Source: Betaproteobacteria bacterium CG2_30_68_42 (lineage in GTDB: Bacteria > Pseudomonadota > Gammaproteobacteria > Burkholderiales > Rhodocyclaceae). From it: a DNA stretch of 60,444 bases. Below the pieces are notes generated by a model. That model was not told where the DNA came from. It did not search any database and worked only from the letters and a program-made list of their open reading frames with translations. The translations under genes and the position numbers were made by a program. Shown in pieces: positions 43,132-52,382 of this stretch. Each line of letters begins with the position of its first letter. The first letter of the stretch is position 1. The DNA is taken from the NCBI GenBank assembly GCA_001872285.1, contig MNXU01000018.1, positions 1 to 60,444 of the forward strand, in the 5' to 3' direction.

Positions 43132-43920
43132 ATGTTGACGCTCACCTCCGCCCAACTGGATGCGTGGATCGCGGCGCTCGTCTTTCCGCTGGCGCGCATC
43201 CTCGCGCTCACCGCGACCGCGCCGGTGTTCGCGAACGCCGGCGTGCCGCGGCGCATCCGGCTACTGGTCGGGCTGGCGATCGGCATCGCGGTGATCCCCT
43301 CGCTCGCCCCGCCGCCGGCGATCGCTCCGGCCTCCGGCGCAGGGCTGCTCGTGCTCGCGCAGCAAATCGTGATCGGGGTGGCGATGGGGCTGACCATGCG
43401 CGCGGTGTTTGCAGCGATCGACGTCGCAGGCGAGCTGATCGGATTGCAGATGGGCCTTTCGTTCGCGGTGTTCTTCGATCCGCAAAGCGCGGGGGAGAGC
43501 GGCGCGCTCGCCGAGTTCCTTGCGCTCCTCGCGGCCCTGATCTTCCTTGCCCTGAACGGGCACCTGATGGTGCTGGCCGGACTCTCGGCGAGCTTCGATC
43601 TGCTGCCGGTCGGTCCAGAACAGGCGCCGCTGCCGGCCTTCGAGCTGCTCGTGCGCTGGGCCGCCGTGATCTTCACCGCCGGCGTGCTGCTCTCGCTGCC
43701 GCTCATCGCCGCGCTGCTCGTGACCAACATCGCGCTCGGCGTGCTCACCCGCGCGGCCCCCCAGCTCAACCTGTTCGCCGTCGGCTTCCCGGTCACGATG
43801 GCAGTCGGCTTCGGCGCCCTGCTGCTCGCGCTGCCGCTCGCCGCGCCGGTGCTCGAGACCCTGTTCGGGCAGGGCCTCGATGCGATGCAGGCGCTCGTGC
43901 GCGCCGCCGCGAGCCGCTAG
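43132..43920 (+). CDS. fliR: Flagellar export gate protein FliR
   Basis: 262 residues with about six membrane helices and FliR landmarks (LARILALTATAPVFAN, ELIGLQMGLSFAVFFDP, LNLFAVGFPVTMAVGF). It completes the FliPQR gate. flhB and flhA are not in the window. It converges on the glutathione transferase gene, seven bases apart. Confidence 0.96.
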   Translation: MLTLTSAQLDAWIAALVFPLARILALTATAPVFANAGVPRRIRLLVGLAIGIAVIPSLAPPPAIAPASGAGLLVLAQQIVIGVAMGLTMRAVFAAIDVAGELIGLQMGLSFAVFFDPQSAGESGALAEFLALLAALIFLALNGHLMVLAGLSASFDLLPVGPEQAPLPAFELLVRWAAVIFTAGVLLSLPLIAALLVTNIALGVLTRAAPQLNLFAVGFPVTMAVGFGALLLALPLAAPVLETLFGQGLDAMQALVRAAASR

Positions 43921-43927
43921 CGGCAAA

Positions 43928-44533
43928 TCACGCGAGTCCTTCCTCCCGCAGCGCGTGCTGCACCGCCGGACGCGCTGCGACGCGTGCGTGATAGGCGGCG
44001 AGCCCCGGCCAGCGGGCGAGGTCCACGTCCACCCATTTCCCCCACGACAGCACGGTGAAGAGGTAGGCGTCGGCCACGGTGAAGGTCTCGCCCATCAGCC
44101 ACGGTCCCGCTCCCAGGCGCTTTTCGAGGTTTCCCAGCCGCTCGGCCAGCCGGTCGCCCACGATGGCCTTCCACGCATCCGGCGTGCGCGGATCGAAGAG
44201 CGGCGAGAAACCCTTGTGCACCTCGGTCGAAATGTGGTTGAGCCACTCGATCAACCGGTAGCGTGCGAGGCTGCCCCAGGCCGGCGCGAGCGCCTTGTCG
44301 GGGACGCGGTCGGCCAGCCACTGCACGATCGCCGGCCCCTCGGTCAGGATCGCTCCGTCGTCGAGCACCAGCACCGGCACGTATCCGTTGGGATTGACGG
44401 CGCGGAAATCCTCGCCGCTTTCGGTGCGTTTGGTCTTGAGGTCGACCTTCACCCGCTCCAGCGCGATCCCGGCCTCGCAGGCGACGATGTGGGGCGACAG
44501 CGAACAGGCGCCCGGCGAATAGTAAAGCTTCAT
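43928..44533 (-). CDS. Glutathione S-transferase, beta-class-like
   Basis: 201 residues starting MKLYYSPGACSLSPHI, the strand and loop of bacterial beta-class GSTs (GstA type) with the catalytic Cys10 and Ser. The GSH-site NPNGYVPVL and the C-terminal helical domain (TVADAYLFTVLSW) are complete. AAGGAG precedes the ATG at 44533. It is divergent from tetR, so it may share the operator at 44598-44630. Substrate is unknown. Confidence 0.93.
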   Translation of the reverse strand: MKLYYSPGACSLSPHIVACEAGIALERVKVDLKTKRTESGEDFRAVNPNGYVPVLVLDDGAILTEGPAIVQWLADRVPDKALAPAWGSLARYRLIEWLNHISTEVHKGFSPLFDPRTPDAWKAIVGDRLAERLGNLEKRLGAGPWLMGETFTVADAYLFTVLSWGKWVDVDLARWPGLAAYHARVAARPAVQHALREEGLA

Positions 44534-44597
44534 GCGTGCTCCTTTGCGTAGGGGTCTCAGAGGACGGTGCGGAGGGCGATCGCCGCATCCGGCCGTC

Positions 44598-44630
44598 ATG
44601 GACTGGACTGTCCAGTCCAGTCCAGTCCAT
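44598..44630. promoter_or_regulatory. Palindromic operator between gst and tetR
   Basis: ATGGACTGGACT at the left and AGTCCAGTCCAT at the right form a 12-bp inverted repeat; inside, GGACTGGAC-T-GTCCAGTCC is a second perfect palindrome. The GGACT/AGTCC unit is repeated six times. TATACT at 44633-44638 follows and could be the tetR -10 box. This is the expected place and form of a TetR-family operator. Confidence 0.8.
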
Positions 44631-44645
44631 ACTATACTCCGCCCG

Positions 44646-45236
44646 ATGCCGACCGAACCCGCCGATACCCGCAGCCGCCTGGTCGAGGCGGCGTTCGCCG
44701 CCTTCGCGCAGTCTGGCTACCGCGCGAGCGTCTCGCGCATCGCCGCGCGCGCCGGCGTCGCGCGCCAGACCCTGTACAACCATTTCCCGACCAAGGAGGC
44801 GCTGTTCTCGGAAGCCGTCGCGCTCGCGGTGCATCGGGTGCTGGTCAGCCTCGAGGGCGGGGGCGATGTGCGCGAGACGCTGCTGCGCTTCGCCGCCGCC
44901 TACCGCGCCCGCGTGCTCTCGCCGCAGGGCCTCGCGGTCTTCCGCACCCTGGTCGCGGAGGCGCCGCGTTTTCCGCACTGCGCGCAGCAGTTCTTCCGCG
45001 AGGGTCCGGCCGCCACCCGGAAGCGGCTCGCGACCTACCTCGCCGCGGCCATGCAGGCTGGAGAACTGCGCAGCGACGATCCGCAGTTCGCGGCCGAGAT
45101 GCTGACCGCGATGCTCGCCGACACCGACCGGCTGCGCCGCCTGTTCGGGCTCGCGCCCAAGCGCGCCGGCGAGGCTCGCCGCTGCGCGCGCGTGGTCGAC
45201 TGCTTCCTGCGCGCCTATGCCCCGGAAAGGAACTGA
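44646..45236 (+). CDS. TetR/AcrR-family transcriptional repressor
   Basis: 196 residues. The N-terminal TetR helix-turn-helix is complete (VEAAFAAFAQSGY, VSRIAARAGVARQTLYNHF). The C-terminal ligand domain resembles the AcrR/AefR-type group. There is no Shine-Dalgarno upstream of the ATG, and a -10-like TATACT ends eight bases before it, so the mRNA may be leaderless. It heads the RND efflux operon, which it likely represses together with itself. One base separates its stop from the next start codon. Confidence 0.9.
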   Translation: MPTEPADTRSRLVEAAFAAFAQSGYRASVSRIAARAGVARQTLYNHFPTKEALFSEAVALAVHRVLVSLEGGGDVRETLLRFAAAYRARVLSPQGLAVFRTLVAEAPRFPHCAQQFFREGPAATRKRLATYLAAAMQAGELRSDDPQFAAEMLTAMLADTDRLRRLFGLAPKRAGEARRCARVVDCFLRAYAPERN

Positions 45237-45237
45237 C

Positions 45238-46383
45238 ATGCCGATCTCCCGAAACGCCCTCTGCCTCGCCTGCGTCGCCGCCGCGCTGCTCACGGCCTGC
45301 GACGCGCGATCGACCAGGGCGCAGGCCCAGGGCCCCGGACCCGGCGCGATGTCGCCGCCGGAAGTGGAAGTGATCCGCGTGGAGCGCGGAGCCGCCGAGC
45401 TCACCCGCGAGCTGCCGGGGCGCCTCCAGGCCGTGAAGAGCGCCCAGGTGCGCGCGCGGGTGGAGGCGATCGTGGAGAAGCGTCTGTTCCGCGAGGGCTC
45501 CGAGGTGCGCGCCGGGCAGACCCTGTTCAAGCTCGACGACCGCACCTATCGGGCCGCGGCGCTGGCGGCGCAGGCCGAGGTCGCGGTCAGGCGAGCGCAA
45601 CTCGAACGACTCGAAGTCCTGCTGCCGGAGAAGGCGGTGAGCCAGCAGGAAGCGGATCTCGCGGGTGCCCAGCTCGAACAGGCGCAGGCGCAGCTCGTGC
45701 GGGTACAGATGGACCTGGACAACACCGCGGTGCCGGCGCCGATCGACGGTCGCATCGGACGGGCCCTGGTCACCGAGGGCGCGCTGGTCGGCCGCGGCGA
45801 GGCGACCCATCTCGCCACCATCGAGAGTATCGATCCGATCCAGGTGTTGTTCTCCCAGCCCAACGCCGACCTGCTCCGCCTGCGATCCGCGATCGCGAGC
45901 GGCGCGCTCAAGCGCAGCGGCGCGACCCGCGTGGAACTCGTGCTCGATGACGGGAGCCTCTATCCGCACCCCGGGCGTCTGCTGTTCTCGGAGCTCTCGG
46001 TGGATCCCAACACCGGCGCCGTCGCCATGAAGGCGGAATTCCCCAATCCGCGGCGCGAACTGCTCCCCGGCAGCTTCGTACGGGTGCGCCTGCCGGTGGC
46101 CGCAGCCGAGGGGGTCGTCCGCCTGCCCCAGCGCGCGCTGCTGAACGGCCCGCAGGGACAGTTCGTGCTGCTCGTCGATGGCGAGGGCAAGGTCAGCCCG
46201 CGGCCGGTCACCACGCAGGCGATGGCGGGCGCCGACTTCGTCATCGGTGCGGGCCTCGAGGGCGGCGAGACGGTGATCGTGGGCGGGGTCCAGAAGGCCC
46301 GGCCCGGCATGGTGGTCAAGCCCGTGTCGGCGAAGCCACCCGGGGCGGCGTCCGGCGCGCCGCCCTCCGCCCGGGGCAAGTGA
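45238..46383 (+). CDS. RND efflux periplasmic adaptor (AcrA/MexA type) lipoprotein
   Basis: 381 residues. A signal peptide with lipobox LLTAC makes it a lipoprotein. The lipoyl halves (VRARVEAIVEKRLFREGSEV and PAPIDGRIGRALVTEGALV) surround a coiled-coil hairpin, followed by the beta-barrel and membrane-proximal domains (RLPQRALLNGPQGQFVLLV). GGAAAGGAA fixes the ATG at 45238. The protein joins the inner-membrane pump to the outer-membrane channel. Confidence 0.95.
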   Translation: MPISRNALCLACVAAALLTACDARSTRAQAQGPGPGAMSPPEVEVIRVERGAAELTRELPGRLQAVKSAQVRARVEAIVEKRLFREGSEVRAGQTLFKLDDRTYRAAALAAQAEVAVRRAQLERLEVLLPEKAVSQQEADLAGAQLEQAQAQLVRVQMDLDNTAVPAPIDGRIGRALVTEGALVGRGEATHLATIESIDPIQVLFSQPNADLLRLRSAIASGALKRSGATRVELVLDDGSLYPHPGRLLFSELSVDPNTGAVAMKAEFPNPRRELLPGSFVRVRLPVAAAEGVVRLPQRALLNGPQGQFVLLVDGEGKVSPRPVTTQAMAGADFVIGAGLEGGETVIVGGVQKARPGMVVKPVSAKPPGAASGAPPSARGK

Positions 46384-46384
46384 C

Positions 46385-49300
46385 ATGCTGGCGCGCTTCT
46401 TCATCGACCGGCCGATCTTCGCCTGGGTGATCGCGATCTTCATCGTGCTGTTCGGCGCGCTCGCGCTGCGGCAGCTCCCGGTGTCGCAGTACCCCCAGGT
46501 CGCGCCGCCCTCGGTCGCCTTCAACGTGACCTATCCGGGCGCCTCCAGCCAGGTCATCGAGGACACCGTCATCAAGCTCATCGAGCAGGAGATGAACGGC
46601 ATCGAGCACCTGCTCTACATGGAAGGCGCCTCGGAGCTCGGGGTCGGCACGCTGACGCTCACCTTCGAGCCCGGCACCAACGTCGACATCGCCTCGGTGG
46701 AGGCGCAGAACCGCTACAAGCGCATCGAGGCGCGCCTGCCGGAGGACGTGCGCCGGCTCGGCGTGACGGTGACCAAGCCGCAGCGCAACTACCTGATGGT
46801 CATCTCGCTGCACTCGCCCGACAACCGCTTCAAGACCGTCGATCTGGGCAGCTTCGCGGCCGCCAGCGTGCTCGATCCGGTGCGCCGCGTGCCCGGCGTG
46901 GGCGAGGCGCTGCTGTTCGGCGCCGAGTATTCCATGCGCATCTGGCTCGATCCGGCGAAGCTGCACGGCTTCGCGCTCACGCCCGCGGATGTCCTGCGCG
47001 CGCTGCGCGCACAGAACGTGCAGCTGGCCACCGGAGAGCTGGGACAGACGCCGGCCTCGCCGGGCCAGCAGACCACCGCCGTGATCGTCACCCGCGGGCG
47101 GCTGGCCACGCCCGCGGAATTCGGCGAGGTCATCGTGCGCGCGACCCCCGACGGCTCGCGCGTGCTGGTGCGCGACGTGGCGCGGGTGGAGCTGGGCGCG
47201 GAGCAGTACAACATCTTCGCCCGCAAGGACGGCCTGCCGACCGCGGCGATCGCGGTGCGGGTGGCGCCGGGTGCCAACGCGCTCGATGTGTCGCGCGCCC
47301 TCAAGTCCAGGATGGCGGAACTCGCCCGCTTCTTCCCGGAGGGCATCGCCTGGGACACGCCCTACGACACCACCCGCTTCATCGAGATCTCGATCACCGA
47401 GGTGGTGAAGACGCTCGCCGAGGCGATGGTGCTGGTGTTCCTGGTGATGTACCTGTTCCTCGAAAACTTCCGCGCGACGCTCATCCCCACCATCGTCGTG
47501 CCGGTCGCGCTCGCCGGGGCCACCGCCGGACTGTACGCGCTCGGCTACTCGATCAACGTGCTCACGCTGTTCGCCATGGTGCTCGCCATCGGCATCCTCG
47601 TCGATGATGCCATCGTGGTGGTCGAGAACGTGGAGCGCATCATGAGCGAGGAGCGCCTCGCCCCACGCGAGGCCACGATCAAGGCGATGGACCAGATCTT
47701 CTCGGCCATCATCGGCATCTCGGTGGTGCTCGCCGCGGTGTTCATGCCGATGCTCTTCTTCGGCGGCTCGGTGGGCGCGATCTACCGCCAGTTCGCGGTG
47801 ACCCTCGTCCTCACCATGGCCTTCTCGGTGCTGATGGCGCTCTCGCTCACCCCGGCGATGTGCGCCACGCTGCTCAAGCACCGGAGCGGCGAGGCGGTGC
47901 TGCCGGACAAGGGATTCTTCGGCACTTTCAACCGCGCCTTCGGGGCCACCCGGCAGGGCTATCACGGCGCGGTCGCGAAGATTCTCGGCCGCAGCGGGCG
48001 CTGGCTGCTCGTCTATGCCGCGATCATCGCGGCCACCGGCTGGCTGTTCTCGCGGCTGCCCGGCAGCTTCCTGCCCGAGGAGGATCAGGGCTATTTCATC
48101 AGCATGGTGCAACTGCCCTCCGGCGCCACCCAGGAGCGCACCCTGGAGGTGCTCTCGCGGGTCGAGCAGTACTACCTGAAGCAGCCGGAGGTCGCCCACG
48201 TCATCGGCGTGGCTGGCTTCTCCTTCTTCGGCCGCGGGCAGAACGCCGCACTCACCTTCGTGCGCCTCAAGGACTGGGACGAGCGCAAGGCGCCGGACAA
48301 TTCCGCCACCAGCGTCATCCGCCGCGCCAACATGGCGCTCTCGCGCATCAGGGAGGCGATGATCTTCGCCGTCAATCCGCCGCCCATTCCCGAACTGGGT
48401 GCGGTAGGCGGCTTCGACTTCCGGCTGCTCGACCGCGGCAACCAGGGCACGGAGCGGCTGATCGAGGCGCGCAACCTCGTGCTCGGGCTCGCCGGCCAGG
48501 ACAGGCGGCTCGCGGGCGTGCGGCCCGAAGGGCAGGAACCCGGCCCGCAGGTGTTCCTCGAAATCGACCGCGAAAAGGCGCGCGCACTCTCCATCGATCT
48601 CGCCGATCTCAACGACACGCTGCAATCGGCGCTCGGCGTGGCCTATGTGAACGACTTCGTGCGCCAGGGCCGCATCCTGCGCGTGCAGATGCAGGCGCAG
48701 GCCGACCTGCGCAGGACGCCCGAAGACCTCCTCGCGCTGCCGGTCCGCAACCTGCGCGGCGAGGTGGTGAGCCTCGGCGAGATCGCCCGGCCGCGCTGGA
48801 TCGTGGGCCTGCCCAAGCTCGACCGCTACAACGGAACCTCGTCGATGAAGGTCGCCGGCGCCCCGGCGCCGGGACGCTCGACCGGAGAGGCGATGCAGGC
48901 GATGGAAGAGGTGGCGGCGAAGCTTCCGCCCGGATTCGGCTTCGAGTGGTCGGGCACCTCGTTCGAGGAACGGCTGGCGGGAGCGCAGGCGCCGCTGCTC
49001 TTCGCGCTCGCGCTGCTGGTGGTGTTCCTCGCGCTGGCCGCGCTCTACGAGAGCTGGGCGGTGCCGCTGGCGGTGATCCTCGTGGTGCCGCTGGGCGTAT
49101 TCGGCGCGGTGCTCGCCGTGAGCCTGCGCGGACTGCCGAACGACGTGTTCTTCAAGGTGGGTCTCATCGCCATCATCGGACTGTCGTCGAAAAATGCCAT
49201 CCTCATCGTCGAGTTCGCACGCCGCCTGCACGAGCAGGGCATGGAACTGGCCGAGGCCACGCTCGAAGCCTGCCGGCTGCGGCTGCGGCCGATCCTGATG

Positions 49301-49504
49301 ACCTCGGCCGCGTTCATCCTCGGCGTGTCGCCGCTCGCCTTCTCGACCGGTGCGGGTGCGGCGAGCCGGCATGCGGTGGGCACCGGGGTGATCGGCGGCA
49401 TGCTCGCCGCCACCATCCTCGCGATCTTCCTCGTGCCGGTGTTCTTCGTCGTCGTACGCAAGCTGTTTCCGGCCAGACGGCGCGCGGAGAACGGCCATGC
49501 GTAG
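46385..49504 (+). CDS. RND multidrug efflux pump, AcrB/MexB-type (HAE-1)
   Basis: 1039 residues, the usual HAE-1 length. It starts FFIDRPIFAWVIAIFIVLFG; proton-relay aspartates are in ILVDDAIVVVENVERI (TM4); GxSSKNAILIVEFA marks TM10-11; VSQYPQVAPPSV and YPGASSQVIEDTV are typical porter segments. Pumps drugs or hydrophobic toxins. The start is one base after the adaptor stop and the end overlaps the channel gene by eight bases. Confidence 0.97.
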   Translation: MLARFFIDRPIFAWVIAIFIVLFGALALRQLPVSQYPQVAPPSVAFNVTYPGASSQVIEDTVIKLIEQEMNGIEHLLYMEGASELGVGTLTLTFEPGTNVDIASVEAQNRYKRIEARLPEDVRRLGVTVTKPQRNYLMVISLHSPDNRFKTVDLGSFAAASVLDPVRRVPGVGEALLFGAEYSMRIWLDPAKLHGFALTPADVLRALRAQNVQLATGELGQTPASPGQQTTAVIVTRGRLATPAEFGEVIVRATPDGSRVLVRDVARVELGAEQYNIFARKDGLPTAAIAVRVAPGANALDVSRALKSRMAELARFFPEGIAWDTPYDTTRFIEISITEVVKTLAEAMVLVFLVMYLFLENFRATLIPTIVVPVALAGATAGLYALGYSINVLTLFAMVLAIGILVDDAIVVVENVERIMSEERLAPREATIKAMDQIFSAIIGISVVLAAVFMPMLFFGGSVGAIYRQFAVTLVLTMAFSVLMALSLTPAMCATLLKHRSGEAVLPDKGFFGTFNRAFGATRQGYHGAVAKILGRSGRWLLVYAAIIAATGWLFSRLPGSFLPEEDQGYFISMVQLPSGATQERTLEVLSRVEQYYLKQPEVAHVIGVAGFSFFGRGQNAALTFVRLKDWDERKAPDNSATSVIRRANMALSRIREAMIFAVNPPPIPELGAVGGFDFRLLDRGNQGTERLIEARNLVLGLAGQDRRLAGVRPEGQEPGPQVFLEIDREKARALSIDLADLNDTLQSALGVAYVNDFVRQGRILRVQMQAQADLRRTPEDLLALPVRNLRGEVVSLGEIARPRWIVGLPKLDRYNGTSSMKVAGAPAPGRSTGEAMQAMEEVAAKLPPGFGFEWSGTSFEERLAGAQAPLLFALALLVVFLALAALYESWAVPLAVILVVPLGVFGAVLAVSLRGLPNDVFFKVGLIAIIGLSSKNAILIVEFARRLHEQGMELAEATLEACRLRLRPILMTSAAFILGVSPLAFSTGAGAASRHAVGTGVIGGMLAATILAIFLVPVFFVVVRKLFPARRRAENGHA

Positions 49505-50882
49505 CGCGGCCGTCCTGCTGCTCACCGCCGCGCTCGCCGCCTGCGCGCAGACGCGCCCCTACGAGCGTCCGCCGGCGCCCGTCCCGCAGGTCTGGCCCGA
49601 GCCGGCGAGCGGCACCCGGCAGGCCGACGCGATCGGCTGGCGCGAGTTCTTCACCGACCCGCGACTGCGCTCGCTCGTCGCCGCGGCGCTCGAACACAAT
49701 CGCGACCTGCGCATCGCTCTCGCACGCGTCGAGGAAGCCCGCGCGGCGGCAGGACTCGCGCGCGCCGAACGCGTCCCGGCGATCGAGGGACAGGCCTCCG
49801 GCAGCCGCAGCCGCGTACCGGGAGACCGCAGCTTCGGCTTCGCCACCCGCGCGCGAAACGTCTCCCGCTATGACGTCGGTCTCGGGATCACCGCCTACGA
49901 GCTGGACTTCTGGGGACGCGTCGCCCGCCTCGACGAGGCCGCGCGCGCGCAGCTCATGGCGGCCGAACATGCGCGGCGCGCCTTCCACATCGGGCTGGTC
50001 GCCGCGGTCGCCGACACCTGGCTCGGCACGCTGGAACTCGCCGAGCGCGAGGCGCTCGCCGCGCACAGCCTCGCCGCGCGCGAGGCCACCCGCACGCTCG
50101 TCGCGCGCCGGCGCGAAGCCGGCGTCTCTTCGGAGCTCGACGTGCTCGCGGCCGAGGCCGCGGCATCCGCCGCGCGTGTCCAGGCGGCGGAGCTCGCGCG
50201 CCAGCGCACCGCGGCGGAAAACGCACTCCAGCTCCTCACCGGGATGGAGACCGTCGCCACGCCCGGCAGGCCGCTCGCCGCGCAGGATCTCCTCGCCGAT
50301 TTCGCGCCGGGGCTTCCCTCCGAGGTCCTGCTGCGGCGCCCCGACGTGATGGCGGCCGAGGAGCGGCTCGTCGCGGCGCACGCGAGCGTGGCGGCGGCGC
50401 GCGCCGCGTTCTTCCCGCGCGTCGTGCTCACCGCCAGCCTGGGCACCGCGAGCGCGGCGCTCTCCGGCCTGTTCGGCGCAGGCAGCCACGCGTGGGCGTT
50501 CCAGCCGGTGCTGCGCGCACCGCTCTTCGACGGCGGGCGCACCCAGGCGAACATCGATCTCGCCGAGGCACGCAAGGACACGGCGGTGGCCGAATACGAG
50601 CGGGCGATCCAGCAGGCCTTCCGCGAAGTCGCCGACGCCCTCGCCTCGCGCACGCATCTCGCCCGGGAACTCGCGGCGCAGCAGGCGAACGCCGCCTCGC
50701 AGCGCGAGCGCCTCGCCAAGGTCGAGGCACGCCAGCGCGCCGGAATCGCGAACTACCTCGAAGTGCTGGATGCGCAGCGCGAGGCGTTCGCCGCCGACCA
50801 GACGCTGGTGGCGCTGCGCCGCCAGCATCTCTCCGCCGGAATCGCGCTGTACAAGGCGCTGGGCGGCGGAGTCAGCAAATAG
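49497..50882 (+). CDS. Outer membrane efflux channel lipoprotein, NodT/OprM family
   Basis: 461 residues. Lipobox LAAC after a short signal peptide, then the TolC-like repeats: WREFFTDPRLRSLVAAALEHNRDL in the first and LLRRPDVMAAEERLVAAHA in the second. Completes the tripartite RND pump. It is the last gene of the operon. Confidence 0.95.
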   Translation: MRSAAVLLLTAALAACAQTRPYERPPAPVPQVWPEPASGTRQADAIGWREFFTDPRLRSLVAAALEHNRDLRIALARVEEARAAAGLARAERVPAIEGQASGSRSRVPGDRSFGFATRARNVSRYDVGLGITAYELDFWGRVARLDEAARAQLMAAEHARRAFHIGLVAAVADTWLGTLELAEREALAAHSLAAREATRTLVARRREAGVSSELDVLAAEAAASAARVQAAELARQRTAAENALQLLTGMETVATPGRPLAAQDLLADFAPGLPSEVLLRRPDVMAAEERLVAAHASVAAARAAFFPRVVLTASLGTASAALSGLFGAGSHAWAFQPVLRAPLFDGGRTQANIDLAEARKDTAVAEYERAIQQAFREVADALASRTHLARELAAQQANAASQRERLAKVEARQRAGIANYLEVLDAQREAFAADQTLVALRRQHLSAGIALYKALGGGVSK

Positions 50883-50892
50883 TCCGCAAAAT

Positions 50893-50973
50893 AGGGTCAG
50901 TTCTTTACTTTATAGTGTGTGACGGCGGGACATGCTACCCGCATGTGCACTGCAACCGAAGGAACCGACCCCT
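50893..50973. mobile_element. MITE-like or REP-like palindromic remnant
   Basis: AGGGTCAGTTC at 50893 and GAACCGACCCCT at 50962 are imperfect terminal inverted repeats. Between them ACATGC at 50930 and GCATGT at 50941 form a perfect 6-bp hairpin. The A+T-rich TTCTTTACTTTATAGTG interior differs from the surrounding GC-rich DNA. From memory, AGGGTCAGTTCTTTACTTT resembles ends near REP-type (Y1) transposase genes. No transposase is present. Confidence 0.5.
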
Positions 50974-50983
50974 GCCGTTCTCC

Positions 50984-51601
50984 TCAGGCGTCATCGCGGG
51001 CGAGAAAGCGTTCGATTTCGCTGAAGGTCGAGGTGACGTCGAAGGTCTGGATCGGCGCACCGAGTTGGCGGCCGATCTGGGTGGCGGAAAAGATCCCGCG
51101 GATGTTCGTCTGACCCGTGACCGGGTCGCGCTCGCTGACCAGCGCGTGCTGGCGTTTCAGGGCCATCAGGGTGGCGACGACATCTCCGACGGTGGCACGC
51201 AGGACATCGGCGACGTCGATGATGTCGATCTTCTCGCGCGGGCACATCAGGTCGGAGACCAGCAGGTCGGCGAACTTGCCGCCGCGGTCCTGGACGATCT
51301 GGATCGGCCGCTCGCCCTGCGTGTCGCGCGCGGTGATGAGGCCGATGACCTCGTCATCGCGATTCACCACCAGCAACAGACGCACACCGCGCGAAATCAT
51401 CCTTTGCGTGGCCTGAGCGAGGTTCGCGTCCGCAACGGCCGTTGCGGCCGAAACCTGCTTGAGGTCGGTCATCACGGAAAGCGCGGGCGATTCCGCGCGT
51501 ACCGGCGTGAAGGTGCTGGGCTTGATGAAGCCGGTGCCAGAAGGCGCCTTCCCGGTGGGAAGCGGGCGCGGGCCTGGAACGTCCTTGTCGAATATGCTCA
51601 T
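50984..51601 (-). CDS. CBS-domain pair protein
   Basis: 205 residues carrying two CBS domains (VMTDLKQVSAATAVADANLAQ with VNRDDEVIGLITARD, and VSDLMCPREKIDIID...ALVSERDPVTGQTNIRGIFSA). Such modules sense adenosine nucleotides. The N-terminal 40 residues are Pro/Gly-rich. GGAGG precedes the ATG at 51601. It follows the lipoprotein gene by 121 bases and may have its own promoter. The regulated partner is unknown. Confidence 0.88.
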   Translation of the reverse strand: MSIFDKDVPGPRPLPTGKAPSGTGFIKPSTFTPVRAESPALSVMTDLKQVSAATAVADANLAQATQRMISRGVRLLLVVNRDDEVIGLITARDTQGERPIQIVQDRGGKFADLLVSDLMCPREKIDIIDVADVLRATVGDVVATLMALKRQHALVSERDPVTGQTNIRGIFSATQIGRQLGAPIQTFDVTSTFSEIERFLARDDA

Positions 51602-51722
51602 CCGTCCTCCTTCGGAACGGTCGGTCCATCCCCGTGCGGCATTCACGACATCGGCATCGCCGGTGCCGCCCAAAGCGGCCGCACGACGCGAGCCCGCAGT
51701 ATAGGGCACGGCGCCCTTCGGC

Positions 51723-52382
51723 TCACTCGAAACCGCCTTGCGTGAGCGCGATGCGACGGCGCAGGGCGGCGGCCTCTTCGGTGCGACCGGCCAGCTCGGC
51801 GCGCCGTGCCTGCACACCGAGCCAGGCCGCGAGCGGGCGGCGCCAGCCCTGGCGCGATGCGGTGTCGATCGCCTCTCCGATGACCTCCGGGCCCGCCTTG
51901 CCGGCCTGCAGGAGCGCGCCCGCAGCGACCAGTTTCGACAGCGGATCGGCGATGCCCGCGATGGCGCCGGGATTACCGGTGGCGGCAGCGCGCTGCGGCT
52001 CCGGCAGCAAGGCGAACGCTTGCGGCGGAAGCGCGCCGCGCAGGTAATCTGCATAGGCGCGCTGGGCCGCGGTGGCATCGCGCCGCAGCGCCTCGAAGCG
52101 CGCGCAGGGTTCGAACACCAGGCTGGCCGTGCGCGCTGCACAGGCGAGCAGCTCGGCACCGGCGAGCAGGTCGGTGCGGCCGGTGCGCGCGAGCCGGCTG
52201 CGCACGATCGCCATCTCGGCCCGCTCGACGCGGCCGTTGCCCTCCAGCCAGGCGGCCACCGCACGCTCCATGGCACCTTTGGCTTCGAGTTGCCAGTCGA
52301 GCGGCTTGGGTCCGCCGGCACAGGAGGCGACCAGCGCGGCGCCGATCAACGCAGCCGAAAGCTTCGGCGCGCGTGCGCTCAT
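51723..52382 (-). CDS. Unknown lipoprotein of the Mla-like operon
   Basis: 219 residues. Signal peptide with lipobox VASC (MSARAPKLSAALIGAALVASC). The mature part is helical, Ala/Arg-rich, with two internal cysteines, and I do not recognise a domain; it is not the usual ABC-type auxiliary lipoprotein (DUF330) I would expect here. The start overlaps the mlaD stop (ATGA). It probably works with the MlaD/MlaE homologues in the outer membrane or periplasm. Confidence 0.75.
   Translation of the reverse strand: MSARAPKLSAALIGAALVASCAGGPKPLDWQLEAKGAMERAVAAWLEGNGRVERAEMAIVRSRLARTGRTDLLAGAELLACAARTASLVFEPCARFEALRRDATAAQRAYADYLRGALPPQAFALLPEPQRAAATGNPGAIAGIADPLSKLVAAGALLQAGKAGPEVIGEAIDTASRQGWRRPLAAWLGVQARRAELAGRTEEAAALRRRIALTQGGFE

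Noticed and set aside
46316-49525. A 1069-residue open frame antisense to the RND pump gene
   Set aside because: It is a His/Arg/Asp-rich composition typical of the antisense of high-GC genes, with no domain, while the sense strand is a complete pump.
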